Below are positions 26,813-35,688 of a DNA stretch of 64,000 nt, piece after piece. Under the pieces are notes generated by a model. The model made no database searches, was not told where the DNA came from, and saw only the letters and a list, made by a program, of their open reading frames with translations. A program made the position numbers and the translations under genes. The stretch is from contig NZ_CP086063.1 of assembly GCF_020783315.1 (NCBI RefSeq), positions 1,972,501-2,036,500 of the forward strand, written 5' to 3'. The stretch is from Ferruginibacter lapsinanis (GTDB lineage Bacteria; Bacteroidota; Bacteroidia; Chitinophagales; Chitinophagaceae). Within the stretch, counting starts at the first letter, position 1; each line of letters opens with the position of its first letter.

Positions 26813-27373
26813 TTATTGTGTTTTCAGATCTTTTAAAAGATTTTTAGCTGAATCCAATGCTTTTAATCCTTTTTCCATTGCCTGATTCAATGAATCCATA
26901 TTTACATCTTTCATATTCGGCATAGAGTTATTAAGACTATCCATTCCTTCACCACTTTTTTCTTTCATTTTTTCCATACCCATTTGCATCATCGAAGCTT
27001 TATCAAAAGCTACTTTCCAGGCTCCATCTTCTTTTTTCAAAATAAAATTTGTTGATTCATTTTTTTCTTTGTTTTTCACTTCAATGGTTGCTTTATCACC
27101 TTCTATTTTCGGTTCACCGAATTCCATTTTTGTTTTATCATATTTGCTATCAGCTTCTTTACTGTCTTTCGCCATTTTTATTCCCATTTCCATCATGTCC
27201 AGCATGCTCTTGCTATCTGTAGTAGCAAGTTTTCTTGCGCCATCAATATCTTTTTTACTAAGGGCATCAAAAAAGCTGATCAGAACGCCTTTAGGGTCGC
27301 CGCTTCCGCTTTTACAACTTGTAATGAATAATGCACTGCTTAATATGGCAATTGCCATCAATAATTTTTTCAT
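26813..27373 (-). CDS. Lipoprotein with DUF4878 domain
   Basis: 186 residues, lipobox ITSC near residue 20. GDPKGVLISFFDALSKKDIDGARKLATTDSKSMLDMM followed by EVKNKEKNESTNFILKKEDGAWKVAFDK is the standard DUF4878 layout. A Met/Lys/Asn-rich C-terminal tail of about 45 residues (MPNMKDVNMDSLNQAMEKG) is added. Probably anchored on the periplasmic side of an envelope membrane. Own terminator. Function unknown. Confidence 0.82.
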   Translation of the reverse strand: MKKLLMAIAILSSALFITSCKSGSGDPKGVLISFFDALSKKDIDGARKLATTDSKSMLDMMEMGIKMAKDSKEADSKYDKTKMEFGEPKIEGDKATIEVKNKEKNESTNFILKKEDGAWKVAFDKASMMQMGMEKMKEKSGEGMDSLNNSMPNMKDVNMDSLNQAMEKGLKALDSAKNLLKDLKTQ

Positions 27374-27430
27374 AAACGTTACTTTTAGTTTTAGACTTCA
27401 AATATAATTTTAATTATTACTTTTTTATAA

Positions 27431-28126
27431 TTATTTGTATACAATCCTTTGTTGTTCGATACACAATGGATTTAAGAAAAGATCATCGACACCAATGAAG
27501 GCAAAGTTTTTAATATGGCTAATATTAAAATGCAATTTATCTAAAGAGCCCACTTTGTAACTTTTATAAACAAATTCGGCGCAATATACTCTGTCATCAG
27601 TTTTCAGGTCAAATTTCATATCAAACATCAGCCCCATTGCATAGAGTTTTTTTACTACTTTGATCACATTGTCATTCTCATTATCATTTAACCGAAACCT
27701 GAAAATACCAATTCCTCTGTTGCTATATGGTTCGCTGAAAGTCTCTATTGCATCTCTGCGTATTTTTTGATCGGGGTTAAATTCACCCCCCAGAGCGTGA
27801 TAAACAAATACACTATCGTTTTCAATACTTGCAATACCGCAGTGCGAATAGGTTTTGTCTTTTTGATTTAATTGCCTTAAACTTTCACTGGTAAAATCGT
27901 TTCCGGTTCTTGTGATGAGATCACCGGAGTGTATCATTTTTTTTGCATTTTCAATTGCGGCAAATGACCTTGAAATCATTTGCATTTCGGCAATAGAGTC
28001 TTTGGATGTAAGGATTAACTTATTATAACTGTTTTGCTTACAGGCATACAAAAAAAATAAGAGGCAGCATGGAAGCCACCTCTTAAATGTGAATCGGTTT
28101 AAGGGTTTATTAACGATTTTCTTCAT
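27431..28126 (-). CDS. YiiX/YebB-like NlpC/P60-superfamily lipoprotein
   Basis: 231 residues with a lipobox (FLYACK). The domain has [17 protein letters not shown] with the His, and a later [11 protein letters not shown] holding the likely catalytic Cys. This His-before-Cys order is that of the circularly permuted NlpC/P60 (PF05708) family. Probably a thiol hydrolase acting on peptidoglycan peptides or lipids in the envelope. It overlaps the 3' end of phoH by 17 bp, so translation is coupled. The first 25 residues before the hydrophobic core are unusually long and basic for a signal peptide. Confidence 0.78.
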   Translation of the reverse strand: MKKIVNKPLNRFTFKRWLPCCLLFFLYACKQNSYNKLILTSKDSIAEMQMISRSFAAIENAKKMIHSGDLITRTGNDFTSESLRQLNQKDKTYSHCGIASIENDSVFVYHALGGEFNPDQKIRRDAIETFSEPYSNRGIGIFRFRLNDNENDNVIKVVKKLYAMGLMFDMKFDLKTDDRVYCAEFVYKSYKVGSLDKLHFNISHIKNFAFIGVDDLFLNPLCIEQQRIVYK

Positions 28127-29078
28127 GTTCTTTATCCTTATCGTATGCCTTTATAATTGCTTTTACCAATCTATGACGCACCACATCTTCTTCATCTAAT
28201 TCGATATGAGCAATACCATCAACATTTTTCAGGATACGTAGCGCTTTATCAATACCGCTACGCATATTTTTAGGCAGATCTATCTGCGTTGGATCACCTG
28301 TGATAATTGCTTTAGCATTTGCTCCAATACGTGTAAGGAACATTTTTAATTGTCCGTCATTGGTATTTTGGGCCTCATCTAAAATAATGAATGCATTATC
28401 GAGTGTACGGCCTCTCATGTAGGCCAATGGTGCGATTTCAATAGTTCTGGTGGTCATGTAGTAACCAAGCTTATCTGCAGGGATCATATCATCCAATGCA
28501 TCATACAAAGGACGTAGATATGGATCGATCTTTTCTTTCAGATCGCCGGGCAAAAAACCAAGATTTTCACCGGCTTCTACAGCTGGCCTGGTTAAGATGA
28601 TCTTTTTTACAGTTTTATTTTTCAATGCTCTTACTGCCAATGCTACTGCGGTGTAAGTTTTACCTGTACCTGCAGGCCCGATAGCAAATACAATATCATT
28701 TTTATCAACGGCAGTAACCATTCTTTTTTGATTCGCTGTTCTCGCTCTTACTGTTTTACCATTAGGTCCGAAAACAAGTACATCATTAGGATTACGGTCA
28801 ATAAAATTGTCAACAACCTGTTGGTCGTCGCCACCTAATATTTGTTCAAAATAATTCTCACTCATATGACCATTGCGTTCGATATACTGAACGATAAGGT
28901 CGATCTTTTCTTTGGCATCCATAATTTGTTCGGGAGCTCCGCTCAGTTTTACCTGTGTACCGCGGCTAAGAATTTTCAAGAGGGGGAATTTCTTTTTTAG
29001 AATATCAAGTTTTCCATTGTTAACCCCAAAAAATTCAATTGGGTTAACGGTTTCGAGGTTAATGATAGTTTCTGTCAA
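28110..29078 (-). CDS. phoH: PhoH-like ATPase (YbeZ type)
   Basis: 322 residues. Walker [17 protein letters not shown], a [18 protein letters not shown] block, Walker [11 protein letters not shown] and the [11 protein letters not shown] motif identify the PhoH family. An N-terminal KH-like segment precedes. Related proteins work in rRNA maturation and RNA metabolism, often with the YbeY endoribonuclease, which is not in this window. Divergent from pckG. Confidence 0.93.
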   Translation of the reverse strand: MTETIINLETVNPIEFFGVNNGKLDILKKKFPLLKILSRGTQVKLSGAPEQIMDAKEKIDLIVQYIERNGHMSENYFEQILGGDDQQVVDNFIDRNPNDVLVFGPNGKTVRARTANQKRMVTAVDKNDIVFAIGPAGTGKTYTAVALAVRALKNKTVKKIILTRPAVEAGENLGFLPGDLKEKIDPYLRPLYDALDDMIPADKLGYYMTTRTIEIAPLAYMRGRTLDNAFIILDEAQNTNDGQLKMFLTRIGANAKAIITGDPTQIDLPKNMRSGIDKALRILKNVDGIAHIELDEEDVVRHRLVKAIIKAYDKDKEHEENR

Positions 29079-29418
29079 TGTCGTTTGTTTTATTTTGAAA
29101 AATATTGTTTCAAAAAACCATTAAAGAAGCATGCTATCCAAATTTAATGATTTAACACCATTACATCACAATTATAGTTATTCACAATATGTTAAAAAGG
29201 ATAGGTGAGATTGCAAAATTTACTGAATAATTTGATCTGATTAACTGATTTTTTTCGAAAAGTAATGTGATACACATCATACAAAAAACTAATTTATGTC
29301 AGTCGGCATTTTTTTTGTGTAGATACCTTTGTGTTGTGATTGAATCTTTTGTAAGGCATCACAACTGGCTCACCTTAAGACTCTTTCTCTACATTTTTTA
29401 TCATAAATATTTACAATT
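29079..29418. other. Divergent intergenic region phoH/pckG
   Basis: About 340 bp without a gene. Rightward, TACCTTTG at 29324-29331 is a good -7 box for pckG. A GTGATACACATCAT segment near 29268-29281 is imperfectly symmetric. Nothing else stands out. Confidence 0.45.
29324..29331 (+). promoter_or_regulatory. -7 promoter element of pckG
   Basis: TACCTTTG, a full TAnnTTTG match. Predicted start near 29338 gives a leader of about 80 nt. No convincing -33 TTTG at 19 bp. Confidence 0.45.
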
Positions 29419-29472
29419 ATGTCAATTACAAGTAATTTTTCTTCTATGTCAATTCCAAGTAATTTTTCTTCT
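29419..29472 (+). repeat. 27-bp tandem duplication over the pckG start codon
   Basis: 29419-29445 and 29446-29472 differ by one base (ACA/CCA). Each begins with ATG and encodes MSITSNFSS or MSIPSNFSS, giving two in-frame start codons with nearly identical context. Confidence 0.95.
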
Positions 29473-31305
29473 TTCGAATCTACACCGGTGAACAACGAAA
29501 TAGATAAATGGGTTCGACAGATAGCAACACAGTGCGAAGCAAGCGCTATTCATTGGTGCGATGGCTCACAAGAAGAGTACGATAACTTATGTCAGCTTTT
29601 AGTGGATAAAGGAACGTTCATTAAATTAAATCCCGAAAAACGACCGAATAGTTTTGCATGCTTCAGTGATCCGAGTGATGTAGCAAGAGTTGAGGATAAA
29701 ACTTTTATCTGTAGCCGTCTTAAAGAAAATGCCGGTCCAACCAACAACTGGATGGCGCCTGATGAAATGAAAAAAATATTGAACAATTTATTGATAGGTT
29801 CAATGAAGGGTCGTACACTTTACGTGATCCCATTTTGTATGGGACCTATTGGTTCTCCATTATCAAGATATGGTGTACAGATCACAGACTCAGAATATGT
29901 GGTGGTGAATATGAGAATAATGACTCGTATGGGAGAAAAAGTTTTGCCACATATCCCCTCTAAACAATTTGTAAAATGTTTGCATACGGTTGGAGCGCCA
30001 CTTACTTATGGAGTAAAAGATGTAAAATGGCCTTGTAATCCTGATGTAAAATATATCTCACATTTTCCTGATGAACGTTTGATCATTTCTTACGGTAGCG
30101 GATATGGAGGAAATGCATTGATGGGTAAAAAGTGTTTTGCACTACGTATAGCATCTGAAATGGGTAGGGAAGAAGGATGGTTGGCAGAACATATGCTTAT
30201 TCTCGGAGTAAAAGATCCAAAAGGTCAAAAAACTTATGTTGCATCTGCATTTCCAAGTGCATGTGGTAAAACAAATTTTGCTATGTTGATTCCGCCAAAA
30301 GAATTTGATGGCTGGAAAGTGACAACTGTAGGAGATGATATAGCATGGATCCATCGTGCAGAAAACGGAGCATTACATGCTATTAATCCGGAAGCAGGAT
30401 ATTTTGGTGTGGCGCCAGGTACCAACTTCAAAACCAATCCAAATGCAATGGAGTCTATAAAAGCCAATACCATTTTTACCAATGTGGCTATTACTCCTGA
30501 TGGTGATGTATGGTGGGAAGGAATGACCAAAGAAGCACCGCAAGGATTGATTGATTGGCATGGTCAACCATGGGATCCATCAAGTGGAAAACCTGCGGCG
30601 CATGCTAACTCTAGGTTTACTGCACCGGCTTTTCAAAATCCGGCCATTGATGAAGATTGGGAAAACCCGGCAGGAGTGCATATTGCAGGGTTTATTTTCG
30701 GAGGTCGTCGTAGTACAACCATACCGTTAGTATATCAATCATTCAATTGGAATTTTGGTGTGTATTTAGCAACAACTATGGGTAGCGAAACAACTGCAGC
30801 TGCGTTTGGTGAAGTAGGAAAAGTTCGTCATGATCCATTTGCAATGCTGCCGTTTATGGGTTACCATGTGGGAGATTATGTAAATCATTGGTTGCAATTC
30901 GGCCGGTCACTTCCAAATGCTCCACGTATTTTCGGTGTGAACTGGTTTAGAAAAGATGATCAGGGGAAATTTTTATGGCCCGGCTTTGGAGATAATATCA
31001 GAGTACTGAAATGGATCGTAGACAGAATTAACGGACATGCATCAGGAATAGAAAGCCCCATAGGTTGGATACCAAGATTCGAAGATCTTGATCGCAGAGG
31101 TTTAGAAAATTTCACCCATGATGATTATGATAAAATAATGACCATCGACAGAGAGCCATGGAAAAAAGAATTGTTATCACATGAAGAACTCTTCTCTCGT
31201 TTTTATGATAAACTTCCGAAAGAATTTATATTTATGAGAGAGCTATTACTCTCAGCGTTGTGGCGCTCTCCAGAACATTTTGGGCTGCAACCGGAACATC
31301 ATTAA
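29419..31305 (+). CDS. pckG: Phosphoenolpyruvate carboxykinase (GTP)
   Basis: 628 residues, as expected for the GTP-dependent class. Motifs include the P-loop [13 protein letters not shown] with its reactive Cys, GDDIAWI, and [14 protein letters not shown]. Catalyses oxaloacetate plus GTP to PEP, CO2 and GDP, the entry step of gluconeogenesis. Two possible starts exist, 29419 and 29446, created by a tandem duplication; the core enzyme begins at about residue 20 ([14 protein letters not shown]). Ends with a strong terminator. Confidence 0.97.
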   Translation: MSITSNFSSMSIPSNFSSFESTPVNNEIDKWVRQIATQCEASAIHWCDGSQEEYDNLCQLLVDKGTFIKLNPEKRPNSFACFSDPSDVARVEDKTFICSRLKENAGPTNNWMAPDEMKKILNNLLIGSMKGRTLYVIPFCMGPIGSPLSRYGVQITDSEYVVVNMRIMTRMGEKVLPHIPSKQFVKCLHTVGAPLTYGVKDVKWPCNPDVKYISHFPDERLIISYGSGYGGNALMGKKCFALRIASEMGREEGWLAEHMLILGVKDPKGQKTYVASAFPSACGKTNFAMLIPPKEFDGWKVTTVGDDIAWIHRAENGALHAINPEAGYFGVAPGTNFKTNPNAMESIKANTIFTNVAITPDGDVWWEGMTKEAPQGLIDWHGQPWDPSSGKPAAHANSRFTAPAFQNPAIDEDWENPAGVHIAGFIFGGRRSTTIPLVYQSFNWNFGVYLATTMGSETTAAAFGEVGKVRHDPFAMLPFMGYHVGDYVNHWLQFGRSLPNAPRIFGVNWFRKDDQGKFLWPGFGDNIRVLKWIVDRINGHASGIESPIGWIPRFEDLDRRGLENFTHDDYDKIMTIDREPWKKELLSHEELFSRFYDKLPKEFIFMRELLLSALWRSPEHFGLQPEHH

Positions 31306-31310
31306 TTTTA

Positions 31311-31348
31311 AAAGAGTATTGTAGCTAATTACAATACTCTTTTTTTAA
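31311..31348 (+). terminator. Terminator of pckG
   Basis: AAAGAGTATTGTA/TACAATACTCTTT, a 13-bp perfect stem with a 6-nt loop, then a T run. Confidence 0.9.
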
Positions 31349-31358
31349 CCCTTTTTTT

Positions 31359-33026
31359 ATGGAATGGATTATTAAACTTTTTACAGAGCAGACTGTAGCC
31401 CATGCGGTAGTAATTTATGGGCTTGTGATAGCAATTGGGATATGGTTAGGCCGGGTAAAAATATTCGGAATATCTCTTGGAGTGACGTGGGTACTTTTTA
31501 TCGGTCTGTTATCTTCTTATCTCGGGGTTTCTGTAAATAAGGAAACAGAAGATTTTTTAAGAGATTTTGGCTTGATATTATTTGTTTACTCTGTTGGTTT
31601 GCAGGTAGGGCCTGGTTTTTTTGCTTCGTTAAGGAAAAATGCATTAGCAAATAATTTGTTAGCGGGCTCTGTGGTATTACTGGGGGTTGTTATTACGATC
31701 ACATTGAAATATGTTTCAGGATCTCACATAACATTGATGGCTGGTGTAATGAGTGGGGCTGTTACCAATACTCCTGGCTTAGCCGCAGCACAGGCTGCAG
31801 TAAAAGAAATGAGCATTACAAATATTGACAATTCTTTGATCACCCTGGCTTATGCATGCGCTTATCCTTTTGGCGTGTTCGGGATCATTCTTTCCCTGAT
31901 CATTTTAAAGAGAATATTTAAAGTAAATCTTGAGACCGAGAGAGAGCTTCATCGTAAATTAAATGTTTTCAGATCTAAACGTCCTGTATCGGTTCATTTG
32001 AATCTTGATAATCCTAGATTGATCGGACAACCGCTGAGGAAGGTTTTCAGTTTATTGAAAGATCCGATAGTTGTATCAAGAATGTTGAAAAACGGGGAAG
32101 TAATTACCCCAACACCGGATGTGATACTTGAAAAAGATGATGTGCTGTTAGTGGTGGTGCCAAAACATGAATTAGACACTGTTAAACTACTTATTGGTAC
32201 AGAAAGTCCTATCGATCTGAAAACTCAATTGGGAAGTAAATTGATAGTAAAACACATTGTTGTTACCAATAAGGAAGTAACTCATCAACGCTTAGGAGAT
32301 ATTCATGAGATACATCAGGATGGATTTACTCTAACAAGATTAAGCAGGGCCGGTATAGAGCTTGTTCCTCACGGTAATATATACCTGCAGTTGGGAGATA
32401 CGTTAAAAGTGGTGGGTACAGAAGAAGGCGTAGAAGGAGTTGTGAAACTTTTTGGTAATTCTCTTAAAAGACTGGAAGTGCCTGATCTGGCTCCCATCTT
32501 CATGGGAATAGTGCTGGGTGTGATCGTAGGTAGTATCCCTATTTATTTCCCTAATATGCCTGTATCAGTAAAAATAGGAATGGCTGGGGGCCCCTTAATT
32601 GTGGCTTTGTTGTTGAGCAGATTCGGCGGTATATTATACCTGAATACCTATACAACTAACAGTGCAAACCTGATGGTTCGTGAAATGGGGATCACCTTAT
32701 TTCTGGCTAGTGTGGGATTACATAGCGGAGGGAATTTGGCGGCAGCCTTTGTAAATGGCAGTGGTTGGACCTGGATATTAATGGGAGCGGTTATTACGGT
32801 GATCCCGTTATTAACAGTGGGCATCATTGCGCATAAATTTTTCAGGAAAACATACTTTGAAATATGCGGATTACTCTCAGGTGCGTCTACCGACCCTCCT
32901 GCATTGGCATTTGCTTTAAAAATAGCAGGTAATGATATTCCTTCTGCTACTTATGCAACAGTTTATCCATTGACAATGATCATGCGGATTGTGGCAGCAG
33001 AGTTATTGATCTTACTTTTTGCGTAG
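31359..33026 (+). CDS. AspT/YidE-family putative transporter with two RCK_C domains
   Basis: 555 residues. Two membrane halves with the duplicated AspT-type motifs (GLILFVYSVGLQVGPGFF with GAVTNTPGLAAAQAA; LFLASVGLHSGGN with GASTDPPALAFA) surround a central soluble region of two TrkA_C/RCK_C domains (about 205-370). The family covers aspartate:alanine exchangers and many uncharacterised YidE/YbjL transporters; RCK domains suggest ligand gating. Lies downstream of the pckG terminator, so probably separately transcribed. Substrate cannot be assigned. Confidence 0.88.
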   Translation: MEWIIKLFTEQTVAHAVVIYGLVIAIGIWLGRVKIFGISLGVTWVLFIGLLSSYLGVSVNKETEDFLRDFGLILFVYSVGLQVGPGFFASLRKNALANNLLAGSVVLLGVVITITLKYVSGSHITLMAGVMSGAVTNTPGLAAAQAAVKEMSITNIDNSLITLAYACAYPFGVFGIILSLIILKRIFKVNLETERELHRKLNVFRSKRPVSVHLNLDNPRLIGQPLRKVFSLLKDPIVVSRMLKNGEVITPTPDVILEKDDVLLVVVPKHELDTVKLLIGTESPIDLKTQLGSKLIVKHIVVTNKEVTHQRLGDIHEIHQDGFTLTRLSRAGIELVPHGNIYLQLGDTLKVVGTEEGVEGVVKLFGNSLKRLEVPDLAPIFMGIVLGVIVGSIPIYFPNMPVSVKIGMAGGPLIVALLLSRFGGILYLNTYTTNSANLMVREMGITLFLASVGLHSGGNLAAAFVNGSGWTWILMGAVITVIPLLTVGIIAHKFFRKTYFEICGLLSGASTDPPALAFALKIAGNDIPSATYATVYPLTMIMRIVAAELLILLFA

Positions 33027-33054
33027 CCACTTTCATTTTTATAATAAAAAAATC

Positions 33055-33813
33055 ATGCGTCATTATCTTAAAATATACAGTACACTTTTTTTTATTGGGG
33101 TATCTTTTGGTGTATTTGGACAACAATCTCAAAAGCAAGTTAACCATCAAACTCAGGCCTGGCTTAGCGTTAATAGTACAGTTAAAGTGGTAAAAAAATG
33201 GGGCTTTATGTTTGATCTGCATGAAAGAAGAAATAATTTTCTGAAGGATAACAGTTTTCATTTTGTACGTGTTGGTATCAATTACTGGTTGAAAGATAAT
33301 ATCATACTCACTGCAGGGTATGGGCACATGTGGGTAGCACCCACAAAGGAAGGATGGAAAACATTTTCAAATGAAAATCGTATTTACCAACAGGTACAAA
33401 TGAGTTCTAAAATTTCGAAAATATCAGTATTACAGAGATTGCGAAATGAGCAGCGCTGGCAGGAAAAAATAGTAAATGATAAAGCCAGTGGAGAAAATAA
33501 GTTTACGGACAGAATTCGTTATTTACTGAGTTTTACTATTCCTGTTTTTAAACAACCGCATTATCCCTCATTAGTTATAGCTGATGAGTTGTGTATGCAA
33601 TTTGGGAAAGAGGTGGTGTATAATACATTTGATCAAAACAGAGTATTCGTTGGTATTAAACAGAAGATCACCAAAGACCTGAGTTTTGATGCCGGGTATA
33701 TGTTATTGTTCCAGGAAAAATCTACCGGGTATCAATATGATCATAATGATACATTTCGCTGGTTCTTTTATTACACTCCTGACTATAGAAAGAAAAGTAA
33801 GAGCAAAAAATAA
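33055..33813 (+). CDS. DUF2490 family outer-membrane-type protein
   Basis: The Met at 33055 (MRHYLKIYST) starts a clean signal peptide ending at VFGQQ; the longer frame from 33019 adds 12 improbable residues. The mature ~230 residues have the alternating, aromatic-rich pattern of a small beta-barrel: WLSVNSTVKVVKKWGFMFDLHERRN, RVGINYWLKDNIILTAGYGHM, ending FRWFFYYTPDY. This matches DUF2490 as I recall it. Located in the outer membrane; role unknown. 28 bp after the transporter gene, possibly co-transcribed. Confidence 0.8.
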   Translation: MRHYLKIYSTLFFIGVSFGVFGQQSQKQVNHQTQAWLSVNSTVKVVKKWGFMFDLHERRNNFLKDNSFHFVRVGINYWLKDNIILTAGYGHMWVAPTKEGWKTFSNENRIYQQVQMSSKISKISVLQRLRNEQRWQEKIVNDKASGENKFTDRIRYLLSFTIPVFKQPHYPSLVIADELCMQFGKEVVYNTFDQNRVFVGIKQKITKDLSFDAGYMLLFQEKSTGYQYDHNDTFRWFFYYTPDYRKKSKSKK

Positions 33814-33821
33814 AATCCTTT

Positions 33822-34739
33822 CTAATTTAAGTTTGAGTAAGCTACAGCGATTGCTGCGCCTGCTTTTGCATTATGCAAGATCAATGCAATATTTGTTTGT
33901 AAACTTTCTCCTTCGGAGTGAGTAGCAATATATTGTAATAAGAATGGAGTGACTTCTTTTCCATTGATCTTTTCCTTTTCTGCAGCTGCCAGTGCTTGTT
34001 TAATGTGAACCTCCATTTCTTCAGCCGGCACCTCCTGGCTTGCAGGCACAGGATTAGCGATCAACGCAGTACCTTCCAAACCCAGTCTCCATTTTGTACT
34101 TAACAACAATGCAATTTCCTCCGGCGTATCTAATCTTAATGGTGAAGTAAATCCGCTTTTTTGCGAATAGAAACTAGGGAATTCATTTTGCCCTAGAGTT
34201 ATGACAGGGATTCCCTTTGTTTCGAGATACTCCAATGTTAATCCAATATCAAGAATTGATTTTACGCCTGCCGATATTACGGCAACGGAGGTTTGCCCCA
34301 TTTCTGTGAGATCAGCAGATATATCCATGCTGTTTTCTGCACCTCTATGTACTCCTCCAATTCCTCCTGTTACAAAAATTTTTATACCCGCCAGCGATGC
34401 AATACGCATTGTTGCAGCAACAGTTGTTGCACCGTATAAATTTTTACTCAATACATAAGGCATATCTCTTAAACTAACCTTCCATACATTTTCAGCTTTG
34501 CCAAAATATTCAATTTGTTCTTTTGATAAGCCTACATGACATTTGCCATCGAAGATGGCAATGGTAGCAGGTATGGCTCCATTTTTTCTTACAACATTCT
34601 CTACAGCTAAGGCAGTTTCAACATTTTTAGGCCAGGGCATACCATGTGAAATAATAGTAGACTCCAATGCAACTATTGGCAAATTTTTTTCTAAGGCAGC
34701 CTCAACTTCCGGGTGAATTTTTAATAGCGCATGTGTCAT
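33822..34739 (-). CDS. psuG: Pseudouridine-5'-phosphate glycosidase
   Basis: 305 residues, family-typical. VALESTIISHGMPWPKN near the N-terminus, TVAATMRIASLAGIKIFVTGGIGGVHRGAENSMDISADL in the core, and SFYSQKSGF. It cleaves the C-glycosidic bond of pseudouridine 5'-phosphate to uracil and ribose 5-phosphate. It overlaps the upstream kinase gene by 4 bp (ATGA), so the two enzymes of pseudouridine breakdown are translated together. Confidence 0.95.
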   Translation of the reverse strand: MTHALLKIHPEVEAALEKNLPIVALESTIISHGMPWPKNVETALAVENVVRKNGAIPATIAIFDGKCHVGLSKEQIEYFGKAENVWKVSLRDMPYVLSKNLYGATTVAATMRIASLAGIKIFVTGGIGGVHRGAENSMDISADLTEMGQTSVAVISAGVKSILDIGLTLEYLETKGIPVITLGQNEFPSFYSQKSGFTSPLRLDTPEEIALLLSTKWRLGLEGTALIANPVPASQEVPAEEMEVHIKQALAAAEKEKINGKEVTPFLLQYIATHSEGESLQTNIALILHNAKAGAAIAVAYSNLN

Positions 34740-35662
34740 TCTGGATAATATTTAGCAATTAGTTGTAATAATGTTTTTTGGTCGATATGTGTAGCAATAG
34801 CACCATTTACCTGTAAGATCTCGGCAGATAAAGTATGTGCTGTTTTTAAACTGTCCCGATCATTCATGCCAATATATTTTGACATGATGAAACCTGATAA
34901 AGAACCATCCCCCGCCCCCGTACAATCTAATACTTCTGCTTTTGGCGCATCTAAATGAAATACTTCGTTGTTGTTATATAAAGTAGATCCTTTTGCACCT
35001 CTATGCAGCCATACATTTTGAACACCTCTTTGCAACAATTCATTTACTTGTTCTTCTGTAGTTGCTAATGAATCACTGCACAATGCCGGTAGTTCATCTT
35101 CATTTGGAGTGATAAGATACACTCCTTTTAGATCAGCAACAGATATTTTTTTTGCAGGAGGAACTGATACGCTTTCTATTATTAATGGAATATTTTTTTT
35201 GTTGCTAAAATTGACTAACCAGTTGATGACTTCTATGCTGACATTTGCATCTGCCAATAAATAGGCCGCATTACTCAGTAAGGATTCATGCTGTTCTAAA
35301 TGTTCCGAAGTAATAAGATGAAATGCAGCGCTGGATAATAATGCGGTGAACATTGAACCATCTCTGTCGATGATAGCGGTATATTTGGCACTGGCGCCGG
35401 AAGCTGTAACAGATGCGTCAATTTGTACGTTAGCTTTTTGACAAATATCTTTTAACCAAGAGCCTTCCGAATCATTGCCAAAAACAGTAATTAATTGTAT
35501 AGGAATATTGAGCAATGAAAGTTGATGTGCAATGTTGCGACTTACGCCTCCTGCACTTTTTAGAACTGTTACATTGTTTGTTGTGTGCAAGAGGATTGGA
35601 TCAGAAGCATGAAATAATTCATCTACCAAAGCGGCTCCGATACATACGACAGGTTTTGACAT
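34736..35662 (-). CDS. psuK: Pseudouridine kinase (PfkB family)
   Basis: 308 residues, ribokinase/PfkB fold: CIGAALVDELFHA, SAGGVSRNIAHQLSLL and the C-terminal catalytic LDCTGAGDGSLSGF with the Asp base. Specificity for pseudouridine is inferred from its 4-bp overlap with psuG; alone it could be any PfkB sugar or nucleoside kinase. Phosphorylates pseudouridine for the glycosidase. No dedicated nucleoside transporter is adjacent. Confidence 0.88.
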   Translation of the reverse strand: MSKPVVCIGAALVDELFHASDPILLHTTNNVTVLKSAGGVSRNIAHQLSLLNIPIQLITVFGNDSEGSWLKDICQKANVQIDASVTASGASAKYTAIIDRDGSMFTALLSSAAFHLITSEHLEQHESLLSNAAYLLADANVSIEVINWLVNFSNKKNIPLIIESVSVPPAKKISVADLKGVYLITPNEDELPALCSDSLATTEEQVNELLQRGVQNVWLHRGAKGSTLYNNNEVFHLDAPKAEVLDCTGAGDGSLSGFIMSKYIGMNDRDSLKTAHTLSAEILQVNGAIATHIDQKTLLQLIAKYYPE

Positions 35663-35688
35663 GTATCAAATGTAATAAAACTAAATTA

